Source: an uncultured Lachnospiraceae bacterium
GTDB taxonomy: Bacteria; Bacillota_A; Clostridia; Lachnospirales; Lachnospiraceae
Direction of reading: 5' to 3'
Length of the DNA: 27,866 nt
Assembly: GCA_910588595.1 (NCBI GenBank)
Contig: CAJUQU010000018.1
Location: 1-27,866, forward strand
Shown here: in pieces, positions 13,964 through 20,654 of the stretch
How positions within the stretch are numbered: position 1 is the first letter of the stretch
Layout: every line of letters starts with the position of its first letter
Position numbers and translations under genes: made by a program
Notes under the pieces: model-generated
The model's database searches: none
Told to the model about the DNA's origin: nothing
Seen by the model: only the letters and a program-made list of their open reading frames with translations

Positions 13964-14344
13964 ATGGTACAACAGGTTTCTGATTCCGAGCTGGAGTTGA
14001 TGAAGATTGTGTGGGCAAACGGCGGCAGTGTGCTCTATGCGCAGATCACGGAGGAGCTGGCGAAGTCCGGGCGCACATGGCAGAAGAATACCATCATCAC
14101 GCTGCTGTCCCGGCTGGTGGAGAAAGGGCTATTGAAGACCAGCAAGATCGGGCGGCGCAATGAATATACTGCCATTGTGTCCGAGTCCGACTATCAGGCG
14201 GCGCAGACGCAGACGCTGCTCAACAAACTCTACGAGGGAAACGCGAAGGGGCTGGTGGCGACGCTGATCCAGCGGGAGATGCTCTCCGCAAAGGACTATG
14301 AGGAATTGCGTCAATTCTGGGAGAAGGAGCGTGATGGCAGGTGA
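13964..14344 (+). CDS. BlaI/MecI/CopY-family transcriptional repressor
   Basis: A 126-aa winged-helix repressor. SDSELELMKIVWANGGSVLYAQITEEL, then WQKNTIITLLSRLVEKGLLKT and a wing at KIGRRNEYTAIVS are the family signature; the C-terminal helices mediate dimerisation. ATG 13964 follows GGAGGAG and suits the normal family length; an upstream ATG at 13907 would add an unrelated 19 residues. It overlaps the M56 protease start by 4 bases. In the family, the partner protease senses a signal and triggers cleavage of the repressor, releasing the two operators upstream. Confidence 0.92.
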   Translation: MVQQVSDSELELMKIVWANGGSVLYAQITEELAKSGRTWQKNTIITLLSRLVEKGLLKTSKIGRRNEYTAIVSESDYQAAQTQTLLNKLYEGNAKGLVATLIQREMLSAKDYEELRQFWEKERDGR

Positions 14345-16737
14345 GTGTCGTGATGAAAGTTGTCTTTTCGCTGTCGCTGTCAGGTTCCCTGCTGATCCTG
14401 ATCTTGCTGTTGTGCAGACCCCTGTTCCGGGAGAGACTCAGCAGGCAGTGGCAGTACTATATCTGGCTGGTTGTGATCGCCCGGCTGATCCTGCCGGTTG
14501 CGCCCCCAACGAGTGTCATCGGGACGGTATTTTCTGACGAAGACCGCATGGAGCAGGTAGAACAGGCGGCTGATCCCGGGACAATGCATGGCCCCGTACA
14601 GGTCCCTGCGCAGGAGGCGGTTGTCATACAGGCTCAGCAATCTGGGGAGAATGGCAGCATGGAAGCTGTCGGGAGGGTTTCGGTCAGCGGCATGAAAGAG
14701 AAGCTGCTGCAGAACCTGTGGATCCTGTGGTTTGCTGCCGCGATGTTTTTGCTGCTGCGAAAGATCGCGGTCTACCAGAGTTTTGCCAAGTATGTCCGCA
14801 TCCGACAGGGGGAGGTCTCCGATCCGGCGCTGTTGGACAGACTGGCGCTGGTCGGGGAGCATGCCGGCGTGAGCCGTCCGGTGGAACTGTATGTGAACAG
14901 CCAGGTGCCATCACCCCTGCTGATCGGATTTTTCCGTCCCTGTATCGTACTGCCGACGGCGGATCTTTCGGAGGACGATTTTTCATATACCGTTCGGCAT
15001 GAACTGATGCATTACAAAAGGAAAGACATGTTTTACAAATGGCTGGTGCAGCTCACCGTCTGCCTGCACTGGTTCAATCCGCTGGTCTGGCTGATGAGCC
15101 GGGAGATCAACCGTGCCTGTGAGTTCTCCTGTGATGAGGCGGTGATCCGTCCGCTTGGCGAGGAGGGGCGGCGCGCCTATGGGGATACGCTGTTTCGGGC
15201 GATGGCAGCAGGCGGGAGCGACAAGGGTGTTCCGGTCTCTGTCGCGCTCAATGAGAGTGTGGAACTGATGAAAGAGAGGTTGTGTGCGATCATGAAGTTT
15301 CGGAAAAGTTCAAGGCTGGTCACGACGGTGTCGGTCGTACTTGCCGCTGCGATGATGATGGGGGCGACGGTCATGGGTGCTTATGTGGAGCCTGTGGGTA
15401 CACCTGGTAGTGCGTGGAGCGCGCCGACAGTGAAACATGCTGGCGGGCAGCGATACAGTGGTACGGATCAGGATGCAGGTCCGGCAGGTAAATATGCCGG
15501 CAGTGCAGATGTGGCTGATCAGCAGGTCACAGATCAGAATGGTGGAAAGAGTGATCTTAAAAACGGGCTGTTCGGGGATCGATATTCCGAAGAAAATGCG
15601 AATTCCCTGGAGGAACTCGCGGGGCAGTATTATGAGGAGGACAGGGTGCCGCAGTTCGGCGCGGTGTTTTCCGCGATGGACACGTCCGCACAGAAACGGT
15701 GGCTTGATAAACTATATGCGGACGAAGCGGTCAGTTTCTTTTTCACGGCAGTCGACAGTCTGGAAGACAACAGCCCGCTGATCGGCGAATATATCGAGAG
15801 AAGCTACGCGGATGATGAGATCAATTTCTTTTCCGGATTGATGAGCAATCTGGACAGCGACAGCCCCCTGATCGAAAACTATGCTGAGCGGGCGTACGCG
15901 GATGACAGGATCAGCTATTTCGCGGTCCTGACAGATGAGATGAGTGCAGACTTGCTCAAAAGCTGGCAGGATAAGGCAGCAAAAGGCGATATGGACATCA
16001 GTTTCCAGTCTGTTTTGACGGGATCCGATGATCTGACCGCATGGAGACAGAAGGCGGAGCAGGAAGATAAAAAACAGTATCAGGAGTGGGGCATTGTCCG
16101 GGATGGCGGACATTTCTACTATCAGGATCAGCCTGTCCGCGTATTTTTTGACCAGTATGAGGGCGAGCAGGTGATCAGGACGCTCAACTGGAATCCGGCT
16201 GGTACGGTGGATGTGAAAGTGACCCGCAGCATCAGGAACAAGATCATCAGCGTGGCATATATGACGGAGGAGGAAGTGACAGAGCTGTTCGATACGGAGG
16301 AGGAAGCGGCGGCATTGTTTGGGACGGAGGAGCTGCCGGGGCTGGATTCTGAGGAAACAGAAGAAAAGAAGAATGACAAGTTGGGAGCCGGAAAAAAGGA
16401 AATGGGCAAAGGGGATTTTGATCCGGATGATGTGTACAGACTGACCGCGGAAGAGCTCCCGGAAGAAGTGGTGGATCAGATGATGGACGACGGAGCGGTC
16501 CGGGAATGGTATGTGTATCATGCAGACGGGCGGCAGTATCTGTGTTATCGGGGCTTTGCGTGGAGCTACGGCTATCGGCTTCAATACGATGAAAACGGCT
16601 GGCAGGTCGATATCCAGCGCTTCCAGAAGAAGGACGCCGGTGATGTCTTTCTGGATCTGCCCGACAACGGACCCGTCACGGTGTACTGCGACGGGGAGAA
16701 GGTCGCATTAAAAGACATGCTGCAGTTCACTTTTTAG
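14341..16737 (+). CDS. BlaR1-like M56 membrane metalloprotease with repeat-type sensor
   Basis: A 798-aa antirepressor. Membrane helices lie at about residues 6-25, 38-56 and 122-142, followed by a zinc protease domain with HELMH at 220-224 and E261 in EFSCDEA, then a last helix at about 327-348 (VTTVSVVLAAAMMMGATVMGAY). BlaR1 ends in a penicillin-binding sensor; here the outer part instead contains acidic 30-residue repeats (about 430-560) and a C-terminal domain ending near an acidic, Lys-rich linker (EEKKNDKLGAGKKEMGKGD). So it probably detects something other than a beta-lactam. GTG 14341 overlaps the BlaI stop (GTGA), giving translational coupling; ATG 14353 is an alternative. Confidence 0.85.
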   Translation: MSVVMKVVFSLSLSGSLLILILLLCRPLFRERLSRQWQYYIWLVVIARLILPVAPPTSVIGTVFSDEDRMEQVEQAADPGTMHGPVQVPAQEAVVIQAQQSGENGSMEAVGRVSVSGMKEKLLQNLWILWFAAAMFLLLRKIAVYQSFAKYVRIRQGEVSDPALLDRLALVGEHAGVSRPVELYVNSQVPSPLLIGFFRPCIVLPTADLSEDDFSYTVRHELMHYKRKDMFYKWLVQLTVCLHWFNPLVWLMSREINRACEFSCDEAVIRPLGEEGRRAYGDTLFRAMAAGGSDKGVPVSVALNESVELMKERLCAIMKFRKSSRLVTTVSVVLAAAMMMGATVMGAYVEPVGTPGSAWSAPTVKHAGGQRYSGTDQDAGPAGKYAGSADVADQQVTDQNGGKSDLKNGLFGDRYSEENANSLEELAGQYYEEDRVPQFGAVFSAMDTSAQKRWLDKLYADEAVSFFFTAVDSLEDNSPLIGEYIERSYADDEINFFSGLMSNLDSDSPLIENYAERAYADDRISYFAVLTDEMSADLLKSWQDKAAKGDMDISFQSVLTGSDDLTAWRQKAEQEDKKQYQEWGIVRDGGHFYYQDQPVRVFFDQYEGEQVIRTLNWNPAGTVDVKVTRSIRNKIISVAYMTEEEVTELFDTEEEAAALFGTEELPGLDSEETEEKKNDKLGAGKKEMGKGDFDPDDVYRLTAEELPEEVVDQMMDDGAVREWYVYHADGRQYLCYRGFAWSYGYRLQYDENGWQVDIQRFQKKDAGDVFLDLPDNGPVTVYCDGEKVALKDMLQFTF
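15625..16005 (+). repeat. 30-residue repeats in the M56 sensor
   Basis: Three clear copies begin at Y459 (YADEAVSFF), Y489 (YADDEINFF) and Y519 (YADDRISYF), a period of exactly 90 bases. A weaker copy precedes them (YEEDRVPQF, about residue 431) and another follows (about residue 549). They probably form a helical repeat domain on the outer side of the membrane. Confidence 0.75.
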
Positions 16738-16761
16738 TGATATTTTCGCCCTCTTTTGGTC

Positions 16762-16790
16762 TTGCACCCGCATACATTGTTCGGTATAAT
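16762..16790 (+). promoter_or_regulatory. Sigma-A promoter of the EAL/LytTR/GHKL unit
   Basis: TTGCAC (16762-16767) and TATAAT (16785-16790) are separated by exactly 17 bases. Transcription would start near 16797, leaving a leader of about 70 bases before the EAL gene. Confidence 0.8.
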
Positions 16791-16811
16791 GATATGAGAT
16801 ACTTTACAGTT

Positions 16812-16840
16812 CCTGGAGCGTTTTTCAAGCAAGCTCCGGG
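16812..16840 (+). other. Leader stem-loop before the EAL gene
   Basis: CCTGGAGC pairs with GCTCCGGG (one T-G wobble) around a 13-base loop with a T5 run. It falls within the short leader and might influence stability or translation. It is too small to be a c-di-GMP riboswitch. Confidence 0.4.
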
Positions 16841-16869
16841 GATAAGACGGATTATGAGAGGATGATACA

Positions 16870-18792
16870 ATGCATATACAGATCCAGTGCTGCGGCGTTG
16901 TCTTGATGTTGGTACTATTTTATTTTTACATGCGTCAGAAACGGATTGCCCTGGAAACGCAGAAAGCGTTTCTGACGGTTTTCTGGGCATCTTTTATCTG
17001 CATTGTCTTTGACATTCTGTCGATCATTGTGATCCAGCAGCGCCATGTGCTGTCCGAGTGGTTTGCAAAATTTATCGCAAAGACGTATCTGATCACCCTG
17101 ATCGGCGTGGCAGTCAGCGCGCTGGGATATATGTGCGTGGATATCTACGCAAAGCGGGAGGATTACTGGCATGACATGAGGCGGTATCTGGCGCTCTGCG
17201 CTGTCGGTGTGGTCGGCACGTATGCGGCGCCCCTCTACTACAATTATGCGGCGGACGGAGCGGAGGTGCTGTATACATTCGGTCCCAGTGTCTATGTCAC
17301 TTACGGGGTGTCCCTCGTCCTGTTTCTGCGGATCTTTTATCTGATGCGGAAGGAAAAGGCGAGGATCAATCCCAGACGGCGGGAGGCGGTCTGCCTCTGG
17401 CTCGCGGCGTGGATTGTCGCGTCGCAGATACAGTTTATGTACACAAATGTCCTGATCGTGGGTTATGCCGGATCGATCGGTATCATGGTGCTTTACCTGA
17501 AACTGGAAAATCCGGAGACGAATCTTGACAGAAGTACGGGGCTGTTCAACAGCGGTGCGCTGTATCAGTACACAAAGCAGCTGTTTGCAAAGGAGAGAGA
17601 CTTTGCTGCGCTGGTGATCATCTTTGAGAACGGCGCGTATCAGAATGTACATCTGGAACGGCGTGGATCTGTCAGGATGGAGATCATCGAGTATTTATTG
17701 AAATTGACGGATGTGCTTGTGTTCAAAAATGCGGAGGACGAATATTTCATACTGTTTGCGGATCCGGAGCGCGCGGAGGCGAAAGTCAAGGAGATCCGCA
17801 GGCGGTTCCAGACAGGCTGGGGAGAGGGCGGCACCAGCCTGGTTCGTCCGCACTGGCTGTATCTGCCGCACGGCAGTATCATAGACCAGACAGAGAACCT
17901 GCTGTATCTTGTACGCTATTTCAGGCAGGAGGAGAAGGCGTTTTCCGAGAACGATTTTCTTTGCATTGACAAGGACAGTGTCGACAGGATGGAACATGAG
18001 AGAGAGGTGGAACAGCTGATCATGGACGCGGTTGAGAGCGACCGCGTGGAAGTGTTTTATCAGCCCATCTTCTCGACAGCTGAGCAGCGGATCACATCGG
18101 CGGAAGCGCTGGTCCGGATCCGCGACAGGGAGGATCAGATCGTGCCGCCGGGTGTATTCATAGACATTGCAGAGGAGAGCGGCATGATCTTAAAACTCGG
18201 GGAGATCGTGTTTGAGGAGGTGTGCAGATTTATCCGCAGGCATCCGCTCGAACAGTATGGGATGCACTACATCGAAGTGAATCTGTCCGTGGTACAGTGC
18301 GCCTACGAGAATCTGGCGCAGGACTATATTCGGATCATGGAGCGGTACGGGATCGATCCTGGATGCATCAATCTGGAGATCACAGAGTCGGCTTCCACCA
18401 ACGCCAAAAAGACGCTGCTTGGCAACATGCAGAATCTGATGGAGTACGGGGTGCATTTCTCGCTGGACGATTTTGGGACAGGGCAGTCCAACTTGAATTA
18501 TATCGTGGATATGCCAGTTGATATCGTGAAGTTTGACAGGAGCATGACGAACTCCTATTTTGAGAACGGAAAGGCAAAATACGTCATGGAGGCTGCGATC
18601 CACATGATCCACGGGATGAATCTGGAGATCGTGTCGGAGGGGATCGAGACGAAGGAGCAGTACCAGACGATGGAGGATCTGGGGATCAGTCACATTCAGG
18701 GGTACTATTTCTCAAAGCCGCTGCCGGAGGATGAATTCATCGCGTTTCTCGAAAGCAAAAAAGCGGAGCAGGGCGAGACGGTCTGCTGTTAA
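16870..18792 (+). CDS. Membrane c-di-GMP phosphodiesterase (degenerate GGDEF plus EAL)
   Basis: A 640-aa protein that should hydrolyse cyclic di-GMP at the membrane. Residues 1-220 hold seven hydrophobic segments, a multi-pass sensor. Residues about 225-370 resemble a GGDEF domain (LDRSTGLFNSGALYQY) but the active loop is lost (NAEDEYFILF), so cyclase activity is not expected. The EAL domain (about 380-630) keeps its key residues: EAL at 412-414, N471, E503, the DDFGTG loop at 533-538, K554 and E590/E593, ending with QGYYFSKPL. ATG 16870 follows GAGAGG. It has its own promoter and lies 36 bases upstream of a LytTR regulator, suggesting cotranscription. Confidence 0.9.
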   Translation: MHIQIQCCGVVLMLVLFYFYMRQKRIALETQKAFLTVFWASFICIVFDILSIIVIQQRHVLSEWFAKFIAKTYLITLIGVAVSALGYMCVDIYAKREDYWHDMRRYLALCAVGVVGTYAAPLYYNYAADGAEVLYTFGPSVYVTYGVSLVLFLRIFYLMRKEKARINPRRREAVCLWLAAWIVASQIQFMYTNVLIVGYAGSIGIMVLYLKLENPETNLDRSTGLFNSGALYQYTKQLFAKERDFAALVIIFENGAYQNVHLERRGSVRMEIIEYLLKLTDVLVFKNAEDEYFILFADPERAEAKVKEIRRRFQTGWGEGGTSLVRPHWLYLPHGSIIDQTENLLYLVRYFRQEEKAFSENDFLCIDKDSVDRMEHEREVEQLIMDAVESDRVEVFYQPIFSTAEQRITSAEALVRIRDREDQIVPPGVFIDIAEESGMILKLGEIVFEEVCRFIRRHPLEQYGMHYIEVNLSVVQCAYENLAQDYIRIMERYGIDPGCINLEITESASTNAKKTLLGNMQNLMEYGVHFSLDDFGTGQSNLNYIVDMPVDIVKFDRSMTNSYFENGKAKYVMEAAIHMIHGMNLEIVSEGIETKEQYQTMEDLGISHIQGYYFSKPLPEDEFIAFLESKKAEQGETVCC

Positions 18793-18828
18793 AAAGGACG
18801 AGATCCGACAGGGGAGGGAGCCGGTGCG

Positions 18829-19734
18829 ATGTACAGGATAGCAGTCTGCGATGACGAGCAGGCGGATGCTTCTTATGTGGAGCATTTCATAAAAAAGTGG
18901 GCGCAGGAGCACGCGGTCATGGTGCAGGTGGAGCTGTTTCCCTCCGCGGAGGCTTTTTTGTTCCGGTATGAGGAGGACAGGACGTTTGACATGCTGTTTC
19001 TCGATATTGAGATGCACGCTGCGGGAGCTGGTGCGCCGGAACATGCAGACGGCATGCGGGAGTCAGATGAGTTATTCGATCGGAACGGTACGAGCCAGTC
19101 AGATGAGACAGGCGATTGGAACGGCATGAGCCAGTCTGGTGCGCCGGAACATGCAGACGGTACGAGCCAGTCAGATGAGTCAGCCGCCAGGAACGGCACA
19201 AGCCAGTCTGGTACGCCGGATCATATGAACGGCATCGAACTGGCGCTGCGGATCCGGGAGCGGGAGCATGACCGCACGGTGCAGATTGTATTTGTCACGG
19301 GATATATGGATTATATCGAGAAGGGATATGACGTGGAGGCACTGCACTACCTGCTGAAACCGGTGACGCAGGAGCGGCTTTTTGGCGTGCTCGACCGGGC
19401 GGCGCAGCGCGTGAGGGACAGAGGGCGGGAACTGTGCCTGCAGATGCCGGAGGGCACCGCGCGCATTCCGGTCAGCGAGATCCGCTATCTGGAAGTACAG
19501 CGAAATTACGTGACGATCCACGGCGATGAGGACTACACTGTCAAGAGGACGCTCGGCGAGCTGGAGCGGGAGCTGGACGGGCGCTTTTTCCGCACGGGGC
19601 GGTCCTATATCGTGAATCTGCAGTTTGTGAAAAAGATCACAAGATCGCAGATCGTCCTGAAGGACGGGGCGCAGATCCCGCTCCCGAGAAGGGCATATGA
19701 GGACATCAACCGCGCGATGATACGGTATTTTTGA
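18829..19734 (+). CDS. LytTR response regulator with tandem-repeat insertion in the receiver
   Basis: A 301-aa transcription regulator. The receiver has the acidic pair D8/D9, phosphoacceptor D59 (FLDIEM), T157 (VFVTGYM) and K177 (LLKPV). The C-terminal LytTR DNA-binding domain (about 200-301) shows IRYLEVQRNYVTIHG and FFRTGRSYIVNL. Usual family members are about 235-250 residues; the excess comes from an insert between LDIEM and NGIELA, in the loop following the phosphorylated Asp. The insert is made of 12-residue units (see the repeat entry). It could hinder or modify phosphorylation, or sit harmlessly outside the fold. ATG 18829 follows GGGAGG. The cognate kinase is probably the GHKL gene 112 bases downstream; likely targets are the ABC genes that follow, by position. 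Confidence 0.9.
   Translation: MYRIAVCDDEQADASYVEHFIKKWAQEHAVMVQVELFPSAEAFLFRYEEDRTFDMLFLDIEMHAAGAGAPEHADGMRESDELFDRNGTSQSDETGDWNGMSQSGAPEHADGTSQSDESAARNGTSQSGTPDHMNGIELALRIREREHDRTVQIVFVTGYMDYIEKGYDVEALHYLLKPVTQERLFGVLDRAAQRVRDRGRELCLQMPEGTARIPVSEIRYLEVQRNYVTIHGDEDYTVKRTLGELERELDGRFFRTGRSYIVNLQFVKKITRSQIVLKDGAQIPLPRRAYEDINRAMIRYF
19048..19227 (+). repeat. 36-bp minisatellite inside the response regulator gene
   Basis: Five 36-base units start at 19048, 19084, 19120, 19156 and 19192, and the phase continues exactly into the native NGIELA at 19228. Each unit encodes 12 residues beginning (D/N)G, for example NGTSQSDETGDW, NGMSQSGAPEHA and DGTSQSDESAAR. Because the period is a multiple of three, copy-number change keeps the frame. 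The preceding GAGAPEHA (to 19047) resembles a unit end and shows where expansion began. Confidence 0.9.
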
Positions 19735-19784
19735 CGGGGGGCGGGCGGCGCGATGTGTTTTCCGCAGACGAGCGTTTACACGGC

Positions 19785-19824
19785 GTTTCTGTAACTGACT
19801 GTTTCTGTAACTGATTGTTTCTGA
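19785..19824 (+). repeat. 16-bp tandem repeat between regulator and kinase genes
   Basis: GTTTCTGTAACTGACT (19785-19800) and GTTTCTGTAACTGATT (19801-19816) are adjacent, followed by a third partial copy (GTTTCTGA). Paired direct repeats in this position could be regulator binding sites; the match to the LytTR half-site consensus is only partial. Confidence 0.65.
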
Positions 19825-19846
19825 ATAGATTTTTAGAGGGGCGGCA

Positions 19847-20506
19847 ATGTTTTTACTGGACAAAATGATCGACAAACGCATCGCGGCGTACCAGAGCGAA
19901 CTGCTGACGACGCACTATGCAGAGGTGGAGAATATGTACCGCCAGATGCGCGGGTGGCGGCACGATTACCGCAACCACATACAGGTGCTCAAAAGCTACG
20001 CTGACATGGGGGCACTCGATGATATCAGGCGCTATCTGGACGCGCTTGACACCGATCTGAACACGGTGGACGTGGCGTTAAAGACAGGAAATAAGATGAC
20101 GGACATCATCGTGAACAGCAAGATCTCGCTGGCAAAGTCGAAGGAGATCGCCGTGACGGCGGACGCGCATGTGGCGGTGGCGCTCACGACAGCGGAGATC
20201 GATCTGTGCATCATCATCGGGAACCTTTTTGACAATGCGATCGAGGCGAGCATGGCACTGCCGAAGGAGGAGCGGATGATACGCGTCTATATGGATATGA
20301 AAAACACGCAGCTCTACATGTCTTTCACCAACAGAACCGCCGTTAAGAAACAGCGCAAGGAAAACGGGCGTTTTCTGTCCACGAAAGGGCATGGGCACGG
20401 GTACGGCCTGGTGCGGATCGACACGATCATCGAGCGCTATCAGGGCTATATCCGCAGGAACAGCGAGGATGGCGCTTTCACCACGGAGATCCTGCTGCCG
20501 CAATAA
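19847..20506 (+). CDS. Soluble GHKL sensor histidine kinase
   Basis: A 219-aa kinase with the phosphoacceptor H39 in WRHDYRNH, the N-box GNLFDNAIEA (N126, N130) and the G-box GHGYGL (to about G187), matching the GHKL kinases that pair with LytTR regulators (AgrC-like). It lacks the N-terminal membrane sensor usually found in this family, where 5-7 helices would be expected; only about 38 residues precede the histidine. ATG 19847 follows GAGGGG. The 112-base stretch before it holds no coding sequence that could supply a sensor. It may receive input from the adjacent membrane EAL protein or another partner. A strong terminator follows. Confidence 0.85.
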   Translation: MFLLDKMIDKRIAAYQSELLTTHYAEVENMYRQMRGWRHDYRNHIQVLKSYADMGALDDIRRYLDALDTDLNTVDVALKTGNKMTDIIVNSKISLAKSKEIAVTADAHVAVALTTAEIDLCIIIGNLFDNAIEASMALPKEERMIRVYMDMKNTQLYMSFTNRTAVKKQRKENGRFLSTKGHGHGYGLVRIDTIIERYQGYIRRNSEDGAFTTEILLPQ

Positions 20507-20518
20507 TATATTTTTCGT

Positions 20519-20567
20519 CCCCCCGGATGTGCAATTCGTCCCCGGATTGCACTCGCGGGGATTTTTT
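20519..20567 (+). terminator. Intrinsic terminator after the kinase gene
   Basis: An inner stem GTGCAAT/ATTGCAC (20529-20535 with 20546-20552) and an outer CCCC/GGGG stem (20521-20524 with 20557-20560) are followed by ATTTTTT (20561-20567). It lies soon after the kinase stop codon and closes the EAL/LytTR/GHKL unit. Confidence 0.75.
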
Positions 20568-20621
20568 GTGTTATGATGTGGCTGACTGATCAATAATGAA
20601 TATAAAATGAAATTGAAAGTT

Positions 20622-20644
20622 TTGAGAACACATTGAGAACACAT
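20622..20644 (+). repeat. 11-bp-period direct repeat before the ABC pair
   Basis: TTGAGAACACAT occurs at 20622-20633 and again at 20633-20644, sharing one base. Copies one helical turn apart just before the ribosome site could be an operator or affect initiation. Confidence 0.6.
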
Positions 20645-20654
20645 GGAGGAGACA

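Noticed and set aside
15712..16584. A 290-codon minus-strand frame opposite the M56 gene
   Set aside because: It mirrors an established gene, is rich in His, Pro and Leu, and lacks a ribosome site or recognised motif.
16791..16869. Possible c-di-GMP riboswitch upstream of the EAL gene
   Set aside because: The leader is only about 70 bases with one simple stem-loop; the conserved GEMM core could not be found.
19015..19230. CRISPR array
   Set aside because: The 36-base units are contiguous, without unique spacers, and are translated within a response regulator.
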